Source: JAPLZH01 sp964450345 (GTDB taxonomy: Bacteria; Patescibacteriota; Minisyncoccia; Phycocordibacterales; PALSA-1337). Taken from it: a DNA stretch of 32,924 bases. The stretch covers positions 1 to 32,924 of the forward strand of contig CAYVEL010000008.1 of the NCBI GenBank assembly GCA_964450345.1, given 5' to 3'. This document shows, one piece after another, positions 23,151 through 30,740 of the stretch. The translations under genes were made by a program, and so were the position numbers. Numbering within the stretch: position 1 is the first letter of the stretch; every line of letters begins with the position of its first letter. The notes beneath the pieces were generated by a model that ran no database searches, was not told the DNA's origin, and saw only the letters and a program-made list of their open reading frames with translations.

Positions 23151-23232
23151 ACATACTACAAACTACTAACTACTAACTACACACTACTAACTACAAACTA
23201 CATACTACACACTACTAACTACACACTACACA
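23149..23232. repeat. Twelve-unit CTACNNA heptad array
   Basis: Twelve uninterrupted 7-bp units CTACNNA. The variable pair reads, in order, AT AA TA TA AC TA AA AT AC TA AC AC. The five fixed positions never vary and the variable positions never hold G. A decayed thirteenth unit (CTATCAA) follows, and it contains the stop region of the DnaA-HAD gene. Translation of the array in the leftward frame is not part of a gene. Confidence 0.92.
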
Positions 23233-23235
23233 CTA

Positions 23236-23841
23236 TCAAAGCTGTCCATCCCTACCCACCAAATCGCCATACGTAGGCGGACACCACCTGTGTATCATAT
23301 CATAGATGTCACTCCATTGGGGAAATGGACGCATCATCACACATTTATCATCCACATACACATCAGCAAATATCTTCCGGGTATCTTCACCATATTTAGC
23401 CACATTGTCTCTACAACTAGCGTTTATTTCATCAAAAGTAATTCCCTGCTTTGTAAGAAACTCTACAGCCCTGGCAAGAGGCAACCCCGTTCTACTTGTC
23501 CACAAAATAAGCTTAAAACCATCCTTTTTAAGCTGTAATATGTATTCCTTAGCGCCTGGTTTCAAACGTCCAATTTCAGGATAACGGTCTTCCACTATAG
23601 TTCCGTCAAAATCAATAGCAATAATTTTTTTACTCACCATTTTATAATCATTTATATAGTTTTTAATTCTTTCGTCTCCAATGGATAACAAGTCATTTAC
23701 TTTTCTCAATCCATGTATCACCGTAGAATGATGCTTACCATACAAAGCACCTATTTGTTTCAATGTAGCACCACTCATTCTAAGGCAATACATTTCTGCA
23801 AAAATCCGTTCCGCAACGTATTGTTTATTTCTTTGTTTCAT
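23236..23841 (-). CDS. DnaA domain IV-like HTH fused to a HAD-family phosphatase
   Basis: 201 residues. Residues 1-66 look like the DnaA-box-binding domain: TLKQIGALYGKHHSTVIHGL followed by RKV, the HHSTV..GLRKV motif being the DnaA signature helix. Residues 70-185 are a HAD hydrolase of BT0820-like type with DFDGT (Asp77 nucleophile, Asp79), TSR (115-117) and the acidic VYVDDK motif (Asp164/165). Such HADs dephosphorylate small phosphates. The join contains Met68, so the HAD could also be made alone. The fusion could tie phosphatase activity to DNA binding or be a dual-use regulator. All HAD motifs look intact. Confidence 0.78.
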   Translation of the reverse strand: MKQRNKQYVAERIFAEMYCLRMSGATLKQIGALYGKHHSTVIHGLRKVNDLLSIGDERIKNYINDYKMVSKKIIAIDFDGTIVEDRYPEIGRLKPGAKEYILQLKKDGFKLILWTSRTGLPLARAVEFLTKQGITFDEINASCRDNVAKYGEDTRKIFADVYVDDKCVMMRPFPQWSDIYDMIHRWCPPTYGDLVGRDGQL

Positions 23842-23856
23842 AACTAATTAGATTAA

Positions 23857-23952
23857 GTGGGGATAGTACATATCAAAATACTTACAATTTTCAACTTAGA
23901 GGGCCTTCCTTAAGACCCGTTTTTTATTTATTTATAAATGTACCATCCCCAC
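23857..23952 (-). repeat. 15-bp inverted repeat with nested hairpin
   Basis: GTGGGGATAGTACAT (23857-23871) and ATGTACCATCCCCAC (23938-23952) are inverted copies with one difference. In minus-strand RNA that position becomes a G-U pair, so all 15 bp can pair. A nested hairpin GGGTCTT-AAGG-AAGGCCC likewise gains a G-U pair only in minus-strand RNA. The element fills the 114-bp gap between two early genes. Confidence 0.8.
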
Positions 23953-23955
23953 AAA

Positions 23956-24405
23956 TTAAAGACCTTCTATCAGTTTTCTTAGATTATCCATTTTATCGTT
24001 ACTCTCTTCGTCCACCACGTCCACTTTGTCCACTGCCAGCTCTGTAGCCATATACTCATTCAGTTGATCCACAGTTTTGTTACTCACAATGCAAGTTTTC
24101 TTTTCAGTACCAAAGTCAATTTTATCAACCCGTACTATTCCGGCCATTTCACTAAAGCAATTCCAGAAAACCCTATATTTTTTAAACTTCATTCCAGATG
24201 TAGCCTTATCCTCATAAAGCCGACCATACGAAAAAGCCACATCACCATCAATCACATGCACATCTCCAACAGGCTTCCACGATTCAGGTATTTTAAGCAA
24301 CTTCAAAAACTCCAGATATAATGCCCACATCTGGTCATTGCTTTTTTGTTCCTGACGTCCCCACGTTCGGGAACTGGCAACTTTATTTCCAGTAGTATGT
24401 GCCAT
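23956..24405 (-). CDS. Early protein of unknown function
   Basis: 149 residues, overlapping the upstream gene by 23 bp. It begins MAHTTGNKVASSRTWGRQEQ with a basic N-terminus. A mixed domain (WKPVGDVHVIDGDVAFSYGR, FKKYRVFWNCFSEMAGIVRV) is followed by a very acidic tail (DKVDVVDEESNDKMDNLRKL). No family recognised. The large overlap suggests coupled translation and a shared task with the 124-residue protein. An acidic tail is common in DNA mimics and single-strand-binding proteins; no further evidence decides. Confidence 0.7.
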   Translation of the reverse strand: MAHTTGNKVASSRTWGRQEQKSNDQMWALYLEFLKLLKIPESWKPVGDVHVIDGDVAFSYGRLYEDKATSGMKFKKYRVFWNCFSEMAGIVRVDKIDFGTEKKTCIVSNKTVDQLNEYMATELAVDKVDVVDEESNDKMDNLRKLIEGL

Positions 24406-24757
24406 TGTTTCGCTGTCGTAAAAATGAATCCCTGAAACTTAATTCACGATATGACTTCCCAATTCTGTTTTTATCAATAATGATGGTCATATCATAATAT
24501 ACGCCTCCGGTTTCAAATAAATTATTATTACCCTTTCCCAGAAAAAATACAGCCTGTTTTAAAGTCCCATCACCGGGAAGAATACCCGCATACCTACATG
24601 GTTTCGTAAACCAGCCATTCAATACAGTAAAATCACCCGGATTAATAGTTCCACTTTCTAAGCATATACTTTCCTTTAAAAGTATATCTTCAAAACTCTC
24701 ATCGCTTGCAATTATGTAATTACCTTGAATAGGACATATTCTTTCTTCGTATTCCAT
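24383..24757 (-). CDS. Early protein of unknown function
   Basis: 124 residues (MEYEERICPIQGNYIIASDE at the start, SYRELSFRDSFLRQRNNGTY near the end). Beta-rich, with a Gly/Pro loop region (TINPGDFTVLNGWFTKPCRY, AGILPGDGTLKQAVFFLGKG). No domain recognised. It sits between the HTH gene (3 bp) and the 149-residue gene (23-bp overlap), in the middle of the early operon. Confidence 0.7.
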   Translation of the reverse strand: MEYEERICPIQGNYIIASDESFEDILLKESICLESGTINPGDFTVLNGWFTKPCRYAGILPGDGTLKQAVFFLGKGNNNLFETGGVYYDMTIIIDKNRIGKSYRELSFRDSFLRQRNNGTYYWK

Positions 24758-24759
24758 AA

Positions 24760-24984
24760 TTATTTATCATTAATCACTATCAATTTACTAGCACAAAAAT
24801 CAATACATACAATTTTACCCTTATCAATATGATCGTAAACTGTCCGTCTGTTCATATGCATAATTTCGCAATACTCACCCACAGAAACTAATCCCAACCT
24901 CTCCGCACACTCGTGCAACAGATCGATGCATTTCTCAGCATCTAAGTGATGAATTTCCGTTTTTTCTTTATCTGTAAGTTTCAT
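24760..24984 (-). CDS. Small HTH (excisionase/MerR-like) protein
   Basis: 74 residues from ATG 24984 (MKLTDKEKTEIHHLDAEKCI). A longer reading from 25026 would include the 14-bp palindrome and is less likely. The winged-HTH pattern SVGEYCEIMHMNRRTVYDHI, then DKGKIVCIDF, is that of excisionase/Xis-type domains that bend DNA. In a transposing phage it may regulate early genes or help transpososome architecture. A perfect palindrome 14 bp upstream of its start could be its own operator. Confidence 0.75.
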   Translation of the reverse strand: MKLTDKEKTEIHHLDAEKCIDLLHECAERLGLVSVGEYCEIMHMNRRTVYDHIDKGKIVCIDFCASKLIVINDK

Positions 24985-24997
24985 CGCATTAGCATTT

Positions 24998-25011
24998 TGC
25001 ACAATTGTGCA
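24998..25011. promoter_or_regulatory. Perfect 14-bp palindrome upstream of the HTH gene
   Basis: TGCACAATTGTGCA is fully symmetric and lies between the 117-residue gene and the HTH gene start. A dimeric regulator site is the simplest reading. No promoter box is evident beside it, so it may act in an operon-internal way. Confidence 0.55.
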
Positions 25012-25037
25012 TATTAATAGATTCACATATTTACGTG

Positions 25038-25391
25038 TTAGCGGTAATGATTAAAAACGAGCAGCCGAGCCTTTTCTAAGTATTCAGCAGCCGATTCTCT
25101 GACACCTTCCCGCCATTTATCTGAACGAAGATTAACGATAACCGTCTTACCTGTACTTGCTTCGTGCATAGGCATTGCATTTTTACGAGAATATATAGAT
25201 TCTAAAGCTGACTTTGCGAATTGCTCACGGTCGTAATGTTCTTCTAAATCAACCTGACCAGCCCACATACCAGCTTCAAAAGCTAATTGTAAGGCTACGT
25301 CAACAATTTGAAGAAAATCATTACCGCTAACATCCGCTATATTTATCGGCTCGTTGTGTGCGTGTTCGAGTGTTTGTGTTCCGTTTGTCAT
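25038..25391 (-). CDS. Early protein of unknown function
   Basis: 117 residues: MTNGTQTLEHAHNEPINIAD, then a helical region (NDFLQIVDVALQLAFEAGMW) and a basic C-terminus (NLRSDKWREGVRESAAEYLE). No family recognised. It precedes the HTH gene in the operon, separated by 53 bp that hold the palindrome. The 127-bp gap on its upstream side holds a short hairpin but no gene. Confidence 0.68.
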   Translation of the reverse strand: MTNGTQTLEHAHNEPINIADVSGNDFLQIVDVALQLAFEAGMWAGQVDLEEHYDREQFAKSALESIYSRKNAMPMHEASTGKTVIVNLRSDKWREGVRESAAEYLEKARLLVFNHYR

Positions 25392-25490
25392 TTTGTGTAT
25401 TTATAAAAGTTTTGCGCTCGCAATTGAGCCAATAATCATAGCGATGTCACGTTACCCGTCCCCCATGTCCTCATCATCCACAATTTGTAT

Positions 25491-25516
25491 CGGTAGCCCC
25501 ACCCAAGAGGCTACCG
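25491..25516 (-). other. 8-bp hairpin after the DUF3164 gene
   Basis: CGGTAGCC and GGCTACCG pair around a 10-nt loop, 3 bp past the DUF3164 stop. There is no T-run on the leftward side, so it is not a standard terminator; it may protect the upstream message or cause pausing. Confidence 0.5.
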
Positions 25517-25518
25517 CC

Positions 25519-26136
25519 TTAAATATTTGAGAAATTAAGCTCTACAGCTTCCATCTTACCATCACTACCCGTCTTTTCCCATACACGGTAGTACGTTTTT
25601 GAATCAGGCCTTCTTATTGCCTGGCTGATAAGCTTACAAGCTTCTGAAAACAATGGATGATTTACCTTGCTTTCATACCGGGTAAGTGGAGTAATCTTTT
25701 TCGGGTCAAGCTTGCCGTTTTTTGTTTCAAATGCTGTAAGAATCATTTCTTTTGCAAAATCAAACTTACTTTCAATAGCTTCACTCAAAAACTGATCGAG
25801 CTTCTCTTTGGCCGCTGCAATTGTAAGGTCATCAAACCTCATGGGTTCCGAAACCGACCGTTCAATTTTTATCGATCTGTCAAAATTGAAGAAACTCAAA
25901 TTCCCCTTGTTCGAAAGTTGCTCTACATTCAACTCTTCAAGAGAAACAGATTCCATTTCTTCACACCCCTCTTTCAGTAATGTTTTAAGCTTTTGCAAAC
26001 TTTCATTCAGCTTCTTAGCTTCTTTCAGTATCTGAGCTGTTTTTCGTTCACGTAACTTTTCTGCTTTAGTTACTCTTGTGCTAGGTACGGGCACTCCATT
26101 TTCGTCTACCCATGTTTTTTCTTTTGTTTGTTCCAT
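25519..26136 (-). CDS. DUF3164 family protein
   Basis: 205 residues with the usual order for DUF3164, a family of Mu-like phages: TWVDENGVPVPSTRVTKAEK at the start, a long coiled-coil region (KLRERKTAQILKEAKKLNES, LQKLKTLLKEG), LSFFNFDRSIKIERSVSEPM in the centre and IRRPDSKTYYRVWEK near the C-terminus. The molecular role is unknown; the gene lies in the early operon near GemA-like genes in several such phages. Its first 31 bp overlap the end of the small membrane protein. Confidence 0.82.
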   Translation of the reverse strand: MEQTKEKTWVDENGVPVPSTRVTKAEKLRERKTAQILKEAKKLNESLQKLKTLLKEGCEEMESVSLEELNVEQLSNKGNLSFFNFDRSIKIERSVSEPMRFDDLTIAAAKEKLDQFLSEAIESKFDFAKEMILTAFETKNGKLDPKKITPLTRYESKVNHPLFSEACKLISQAIRRPDSKTYYRVWEKTGSDGKMEAVELNFSNI

Positions 26137-26279
26137 AATTTTATTACACTCTTTATTTTAATATATACTATCCATATACCACCAACCACCACAAATCCAA
26201 CTAATAACTGAATCAGCTCCCATCTCGTAAATGGTTCTAACTGTTCATCATATTTATCGCAGTAATTATCATTTTTCAT
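26106..26279 (-). CDS. 57-residue single-span membrane protein
   Basis: MKNDNYCDKYDEQLEPFTRW is followed by one hydrophobic helix (about residues 21-41, ELIQLLVGFVVVGGIWIVYI) and a basic end (KLWNKQKKKHG). Its ATG overlaps the upstream TGA (ATGA) and its end overlaps the DUF3164 start, a tight operon fit. The positive C-terminus predicts N-out/C-in. Small early membrane proteins of phages often block superinfection or perturb the host; no evidence here beyond topology. Confidence 0.65.
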   Translation of the reverse strand: MKNDNYCDKYDEQLEPFTRWELIQLLVGFVVVGGIWIVYIKIKSVIKLWNKQKKKHG

Positions 26280-26509
26280 GGCCGCATCTGTGTTATTCTA
26301 ACATCTTCAATACCCGAAAACTCCTTTCGTTCCTGTTTCAGTATGGCTATTCTGTTATTGACTATGTGGTATTCAGCCACTACTTTATCCCACTCCGGGT
26401 GATCGGTTGTATTTTCTACCATCCAATCAATAATTTTGTCCAGCTTAGTTTCCTGTTCTTTTAGTTTGTTTTCGGAAGCTATTATTTTTTTTCTATCCTC
26501 ATTGGTCAT
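26276..26509 (-). CDS. Small coiled-coil protein, unknown
   Basis: 77 residues, mostly charged helix (MTNEDRKKIIASENKLKEQE, then TKLDKIIDWMVENTTDHPEW) with a second helix (YHIVNNRIAILKQERKEF). It follows the GemA-like gene (1 bp) and couples to the membrane protein by ATGA. No domain recognised. Confidence 0.68.
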   Translation of the reverse strand: MTNEDRKKIIASENKLKEQETKLDKIIDWMVENTTDHPEWDKVVAEYHIVNNRIAILKQERKEFSGIEDVRITQMRP

Positions 26510-26510
26510 A

Positions 26511-26984
26511 TCAATTCAGTTTTGAAGTTTCAGTTATTTCCATTACGGTGAGTTCTTTTACCGATTGCAAGTCTTTTTGCATGTTTTTAAGTGCTGCGTA
26601 AAGACTGTTTAATCGTTCTTTAGGAATAGAATTAAAACTCTTGAAATCACTAACAGCATGCACAATAAAGCGCTTTGCATAATCCACCGTAGTGGGGTAA
26701 CCTCTTAGTCCGTTTACGGATATGGCTACAGCCAGCACCCGCTTGCGTAGTTTGTCCAGCTTTTTGTACTCATCGTCATGAGTCTTTTGCAGGTTATCGC
26801 AAAGTTCAATAAGCTCATAGGCGCTCATATCTTTGCAACTTTCTTTACCATAGCCGGCCAGCAATGCAAGTTCTGTATTCCGGTCAATACTGTATTGGTT
26901 TAGCATCGTTTTAAATCGCTTCACCAAACGTTTCTGTTCTTCGTCAATCATTACTTTCATACCCGTATGTTTTAAATTAATCAT
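26511..26984 (-). CDS. GemA-like regulatory protein (Mu gp16-like)
   Basis: 157 residues; Met9 (26960) and Met12 (26951) are alternative starts. All helical, with LDKLRKRVLAVAISVNGLRG, then YPTTVDYAKRFIVHAVSDFK and a final long helix. This resembles the GemA/DUF1018 family of Mu-like phages, which affect host gyrase or replication-linked expression in Mu. It lies downstream of the transposition ATPases, the place Mu keeps gemA. Assignment is by pattern and order and is moderate. Confidence 0.58.
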   Translation of the reverse strand: MINLKHTGMKVMIDEEQKRLVKRFKTMLNQYSIDRNTELALLAGYGKESCKDMSAYELIELCDNLQKTHDDEYKKLDKLRKRVLAVAISVNGLRGYPTTVDYAKRFIVHAVSDFKSFNSIPKERLNSLYAALKNMQKDLQSVKELTVMEITETSKLN

Positions 26985-26997
26985 TAATCACTTAACA

Positions 26998-27621
26998 CTA
27001 ACCATTAGCACCATATCCCCAAAAATCGTCATATCCTTTCTGCCATATCACGAAGGGTTCACCTCCTCCATATCGGCTTTGTGGACTGGCCTTGTATCCT
27101 GCCACCTGTATTTTTACAAATGCATCGTATTTAACCGATTTTGCCACATTTCCTTTGGGCTCTTTACCGTCTGCATGGCTTATAAATACAAATAGCTTTG
27201 TTCTGAACTCATCCCGTAGTGCTTTGTAGTCTGCGTAACTCATACCTGTATATTGTATCGAGTCTACAAATATCACATCCGGGCTTTTACGTCGCCTAAG
27301 TCGTTCCTTAAGCTCTTCTATGGGCTCTTTATCCAGGAGAAGAAAATTCTTCTTTACATTTTCCATTCCCACATCTATTATTGCTTCCTGCATACTTTTA
27401 CTTAGCCCCTCTTCCAGCGAGTTATAGGCTACTTTTGTAAATTCTGCCAGATACCTGGCTAGTTGCAAAGCAAATCGGGTTTTACCGTTGGCAGATAGTC
27501 CGTATATTATCCAGCTTCCGGTTAGCTCCGGGCATCCTACCGATCGCAACCATTTGTCTGTAAATGGAAGCGTTTTCGGTTCAAATGCCTTGATATCTGC
27601 AATACTTAAGGCTCTTTTCAT
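26998..27621 (-). CDS. RecA/RadA-like P-loop ATPase of the transposition module
   Basis: 207 residues from ATG 27621 (MKRALSIADIKAF), overlapping the MuB-like stop as TGATG. Walker A is GLSANGKT (41-48), Walker B is VIFVD (116-120), and YNSLEEG (66-72) matches the catalytic-Glu region of RadA/KaiC-type ATPases. FVFISHADGKEPKGNVAKSV follows the sensor strand. Mu itself has no such second ATPase. Coupling to MuB suggests a role in target choice or in replication after transposition. Walker motifs look intact, so activity is likely. Confidence 0.78.
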   Translation of the reverse strand: MKRALSIADIKAFEPKTLPFTDKWLRSVGCPELTGSWIIYGLSANGKTRFALQLARYLAEFTKVAYNSLEEGLSKSMQEAIIDVGMENVKKNFLLLDKEPIEELKERLRRRKSPDVIFVDSIQYTGMSYADYKALRDEFRTKLFVFISHADGKEPKGNVAKSVKYDAFVKIQVAGYKASPQSRYGGGEPFVIWQKGYDDFWGYGANG

Positions 27622-28508
27622 CAAAACCCGGTTCTTGCTTTATCCAATCGGGCAGTGCGTTGTTTCTTCACTGCGAATATCATTCTCTTTACACGCCTCA
27701 AATCGCTTTCCGAGTCGTTTATTATCTTTTCTACCGTGGGGGAGTCGGTTATTCCATTTGCTTCACAAATCTCAACGATGTCAGCGGATGTCACTCCTTT
27801 TAGCTGGATGCATTTGCGCCCTACACGGCTCCATATTTCGTTGTATCCTTTTTTATTGAGTGCCACCCCTCTGAGTAGGCTTTTTTCAAGATGCTTAGTA
27901 GCACATAATAATATTCCGCAATCATCTTCTACAGCATTGTAGAGAGATATGAATAGGTAAAGTGATGCGTCGCTCAACTTATCGGCTTCATCAAACACCA
28001 GCAATGGACTCTCCAGCTTTATCAGGTTATTGATACATGCGTACATCATTTCTCCCTCAGTCAACCCCCTGTATTCACAACCTAACTCTTTCAGAATTTC
28101 GGACAGGAACATTTTTTTATTCCAAAACGAATTGCATTTAAGTACGAATGTGTTTGGATGGTTCATTTTGTAATGGTCCACTGCGAAACTCTTCCCGCTA
28201 CCTGCCTGACCAATCACGGCCATCACCAGACTGTTATCGCGGGCATCGTCCAGTATATTCACCATCAGTCTGTAATCGGTCGTTTCCACCTGCTGCCAGT
28301 CTTTCATCTTCACGCCTACTTGACTGCCTATGTTTCTCCACATTTCGTCTCGTATTAACTCCCAGTGTCCTCCAAGTATCTGGCTAATGGTGGCAGAACT
28401 TACGTCGTTCAAACTCCTGGCTGCTTTGTTCTGGCTTCCGTATCTCTCGCAGTATTCTTTTAGTGCAAGCGTTATCGACTCTTTTTTCAAATTCGTTATT
28501 TTATTCAT
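27621..28508 (-). CDS. MuB-type AAA+ target-capture ATPase
   Basis: 295 residues. An N-terminal HTH (YGSQNKAARSLNDVSSATIS, then QILGGHW, residues 23-49) precedes the AAA+ core with Walker A GQAGSGKS (100-107) and Walker B LLVFDEAD (169-176). ILLCATKHLEKSLLRGV carries sensor-type residues. The C-terminus is basic (RRVKRMIFAVKKQRTARLDK). As in Mu, it follows the transposase gene and should choose target DNA and activate the transposase. The length is similar to MuB. Confidence 0.9.
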   Translation of the reverse strand: MNKITNLKKESITLALKEYCERYGSQNKAARSLNDVSSATISQILGGHWELIRDEMWRNIGSQVGVKMKDWQQVETTDYRLMVNILDDARDNSLVMAVIGQAGSGKSFAVDHYKMNHPNTFVLKCNSFWNKKMFLSEILKELGCEYRGLTEGEMMYACINNLIKLESPLLVFDEADKLSDASLYLFISLYNAVEDDCGILLCATKHLEKSLLRGVALNKKGYNEIWSRVGRKCIQLKGVTSADIVEICEANGITDSPTVEKIINDSESDLRRVKRMIFAVKKQRTARLDKARTGF

Positions 28509-28527
28509 ACCTGTGTGATCTTAATAG

Positions 28528-28547
28528 CCTCCTGCTTTAGCTGGAGG
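28528..28547. other. Hyphenated dyad between transposase and MuB genes
   Basis: CCTCC-T-GCT-TT-AGC-T-GGAGG, a 20-bp dyad in the 46-bp gap between the two genes. It could be a translational control hairpin setting the ratio of transposase to MuB. There is no T-run. Confidence 0.45.
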
Positions 28548-28554
28548 ACTAGGG

Positions 28555-30570
28555 TTAATATAAGTCAGTAAAATCTATTGTTTCGTCCATTTCTGCATCT
28601 TCAGCCCTGTTTTTAAGCATTCCCTTTTTAAGGGAAATCCCCGAAGGGGAAAGGGTTTGTCTTCCAGCATTCCTTTGATTCTTATGCTGTCCTTCCGAGT
28701 CAGTAATCATTAGTTTGCTAAGTGTGGCCGAGTTTCGTTGTATCACCGGCATTATCACCTGCAAGTCTTCAATATGTTTGGCTCTACGGTCAGCATGTAT
28801 TTTCTCAAGACTATCATTAAAGTCTCTTACCCGTTGCAGTTGTCCTCCGTCACCGGCTTCACGGTCGGCCAGCGCCATCGGCTGTATGTACTTTTCTTCG
28901 AGTACAAAGCGTAGTGTTTCGTCTTCATTTACGGCCAATACCTTACTGATATCGGTCGGATCGTAAATGATTGTCCATCGTACACTCATATGATCTCTGA
29001 AACGAACATCAAAGCAATCATAATCGCGCTTAATTCCGTTTATGGTTACTTTCATTCCGTTGTGGCTCATCATGTTGGTGTGTTTGCTCCTTTCTCCAAA
29101 GGTCAACAAGTAGTTTTCTTCAGGCATTATCAGCTTATTATCTTCGGGAGCCTGTTCCCATTGCTTCATAAATGCATCCAGCTTCAGGGCTCTTTCCGAT
29201 TCTATAAAGTCAATTACCTGTTTTACGGCTTCGTCATAATCCGGGAATTGGTGTTTATACTTTTGAAGAAATTCGCCATTAGGTTGGTTATCTTTCTCCG
29301 AGGTTACTCCAAACCCCGACCAGTTGGGTTGTATTTGGCAATACGTCTTATTCAGGTATTTAAAGTACGGTTCAATAATTTTTGCTTTCGCATTTTTCAC
29401 CTTGGCAGGCGTGTAGTGCTTCGCCATCATGGTGTACATGGGTTCCAGCGTCTTTTTGGCATAGTTATCGGTTTGCAACTGATAAGTCATATACCTTTCA
29501 CCCAGTAATTTTTTTGCATGGTTTGATGCGTTTCTGAATGCTCCTTTTATAAGCTCCGGCGTTTCCTGATTGCCGATCGAGTAACCTATTGGGTATTTAT
29601 TGAAGGCGTCCAGCACCACTACTACGGTTAATCGGTTGTGGTAAGTGGTTATACTATGACCTTTTTTATCAGTTGTTCGTATTTGGTACATAAGTTCCAC
29701 ATCCCAGCCGTCAGCTGTCCAGTATAGCATTGGGGCGCTGGGCGCTTCTCGTTTTACCTGCATGGTTATCTTATTCCGGTAGGCCACCGAACCGCGCCGG
29801 CCTGCGTATGTCGTTGCAAAATGTTTTTCCCGATAGTTGGCCACTGTTGTCGATGTAATGTGTTGCCAGCTCATGGCCGTTGCCACTTTATTGTACTCAC
29901 GCATTATCTGAGCATTGTCAAAATTGCGTGGGTCTGCTATCATTTCTGCCAACAGACTTTCGTGTACCTCGCTGGTTACTTTTGCGGCATTTCTGTTCTG
30001 GAAGTTTTTGTGTATAAGGCTTTCGTTACCATCTTTCATGTACGTTTTATACTTGCTTTCCAGTCGGCGGGCATTGCTTGGCAATGTATGAGGATATTTA
30101 CTGCGGTCAAGCTCCTGAGCCGCCTGTGATATTTGTTCCCAAGCCCGTTTGGTTCGGTGTCCAAGTGCCGACATTTTAGCCTTCTTGTCATTTATCAAAA
30201 CATGAATTGCTTTTAGCACTATCGCATTCGAGTAGTATTCGCGTCTTGTTTCACCGGGCAAGTACCGCCCATCTTCCAGTTGGTAGTTTTCAAAGTACAT
30301 ACTGGCCTCATGGTCGTGCTCTATTCTAATGTCAAGTTGGTTCACCTTAGCCAACTGATAAGGATCACATCCCACGCGCTCACGAACGGCCTGTTTAAAC
30401 CGTTCCGGCATCGAATCATAAGCAACCAAAGCGGGTGTATTACGGCATCCTCTGCGTACTACATTCACCTGTTTGCGTTTTACTGCATGGTCATATTGAT
30501 CTGTAGTCATTACTCCCTCATCAACTAACCAGTTAGCCTCTATTGCCAGTGTATTATTAAAAAATTCCAT
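28555..30570 (-). CDS. MuA-type DDE transposase
   Basis: 671 residues, close to MuA (663). The N-terminal part (EANWLVDEGVMTTDQYDHAV, then KRKQVNVVRR) is the DNA-binding region. The catalytic triad is probably Asp287 (WTADGWD), Asp368 (LQTDNYAKK) and Glu400 (KAKIIEPYF), with VVVVLDAFNKYPIGYS as the core strand between. A beta-barrel domain follows (FDVRFRDHMSVRWTIIYDPT). The C-terminal tail, rich in basic and Gln/Ser residues, would contact MuB. It cuts and joins phage ends to target DNA for integration and replicative transposition. Confidence 0.93.
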   Translation of the reverse strand: MEFFNNTLAIEANWLVDEGVMTTDQYDHAVKRKQVNVVRRGCRNTPALVAYDSMPERFKQAVRERVGCDPYQLAKVNQLDIRIEHDHEASMYFENYQLEDGRYLPGETRREYYSNAIVLKAIHVLINDKKAKMSALGHRTKRAWEQISQAAQELDRSKYPHTLPSNARRLESKYKTYMKDGNESLIHKNFQNRNAAKVTSEVHESLLAEMIADPRNFDNAQIMREYNKVATAMSWQHITSTTVANYREKHFATTYAGRRGSVAYRNKITMQVKREAPSAPMLYWTADGWDVELMYQIRTTDKKGHSITTYHNRLTVVVVLDAFNKYPIGYSIGNQETPELIKGAFRNASNHAKKLLGERYMTYQLQTDNYAKKTLEPMYTMMAKHYTPAKVKNAKAKIIEPYFKYLNKTYCQIQPNWSGFGVTSEKDNQPNGEFLQKYKHQFPDYDEAVKQVIDFIESERALKLDAFMKQWEQAPEDNKLIMPEENYLLTFGERSKHTNMMSHNGMKVTINGIKRDYDCFDVRFRDHMSVRWTIIYDPTDISKVLAVNEDETLRFVLEEKYIQPMALADREAGDGGQLQRVRDFNDSLEKIHADRRAKHIEDLQVIMPVIQRNSATLSKLMITDSEGQHKNQRNAGRQTLSPSGISLKKGMLKNRAEDAEMDETIDFTDLY

Positions 30571-30614
30571 ATTATACGGAGTTTAAATGCTTTTTAAAGT
30601 GGAGGAAAACTGTT

Positions 30615-30731
30615 TCACCAGTCAACCCCCTGTCGTAGTTCAATCAACTTTAGTTCTGCCGACCGCAGTGTGGTCTTGTTTACCTGAGCGTATCCACTTA
30701 CCCGATCAGGCGTCTGTCTTTCCAGTGTCAT
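30615..30731 (-). CDS. 38-residue ORF before the transposase, possible
   Basis: MTLERQTPDRVSGYAQVNKT followed by TLRSAELKLIELRQGVDW. It has an ATG start, lies 44 bp upstream of the transposase and runs in the same direction. It resembles a fragment of a small regulatory helix. It could be a leader peptide controlling transposase translation. Short length makes it uncertain. Confidence 0.45.
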   Translation of the reverse strand: MTLERQTPDRVSGYAQVNKTTLRSAELKLIELRQGVDW

Positions 30732-30740
30732 TTTAATGTT

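Noticed and set aside
22839..23276. A 145-codon plus-strand frame across the repeat arrays
   Set aside because: Its C-terminal half is low-complexity translation of the repeats (TTNYTL units) and it lies antisense to two credible early genes.
25447..25530. Protein-like frame on the minus strand after the DUF3164 stop (KAVASWVGLPIQIVDDEDMG)
   Set aside because: About 28 codons with a stop directly upstream and no start codon; a hairpin in the same place explains the sequence better. Possibly a remnant.
28058..30633. 15-bp exact repeat CAGTCAACCCCCTGT at 28058 and 30619
   Set aside because: One such match is expected by chance in 33 kb, and the two sites lie in unrelated contexts.
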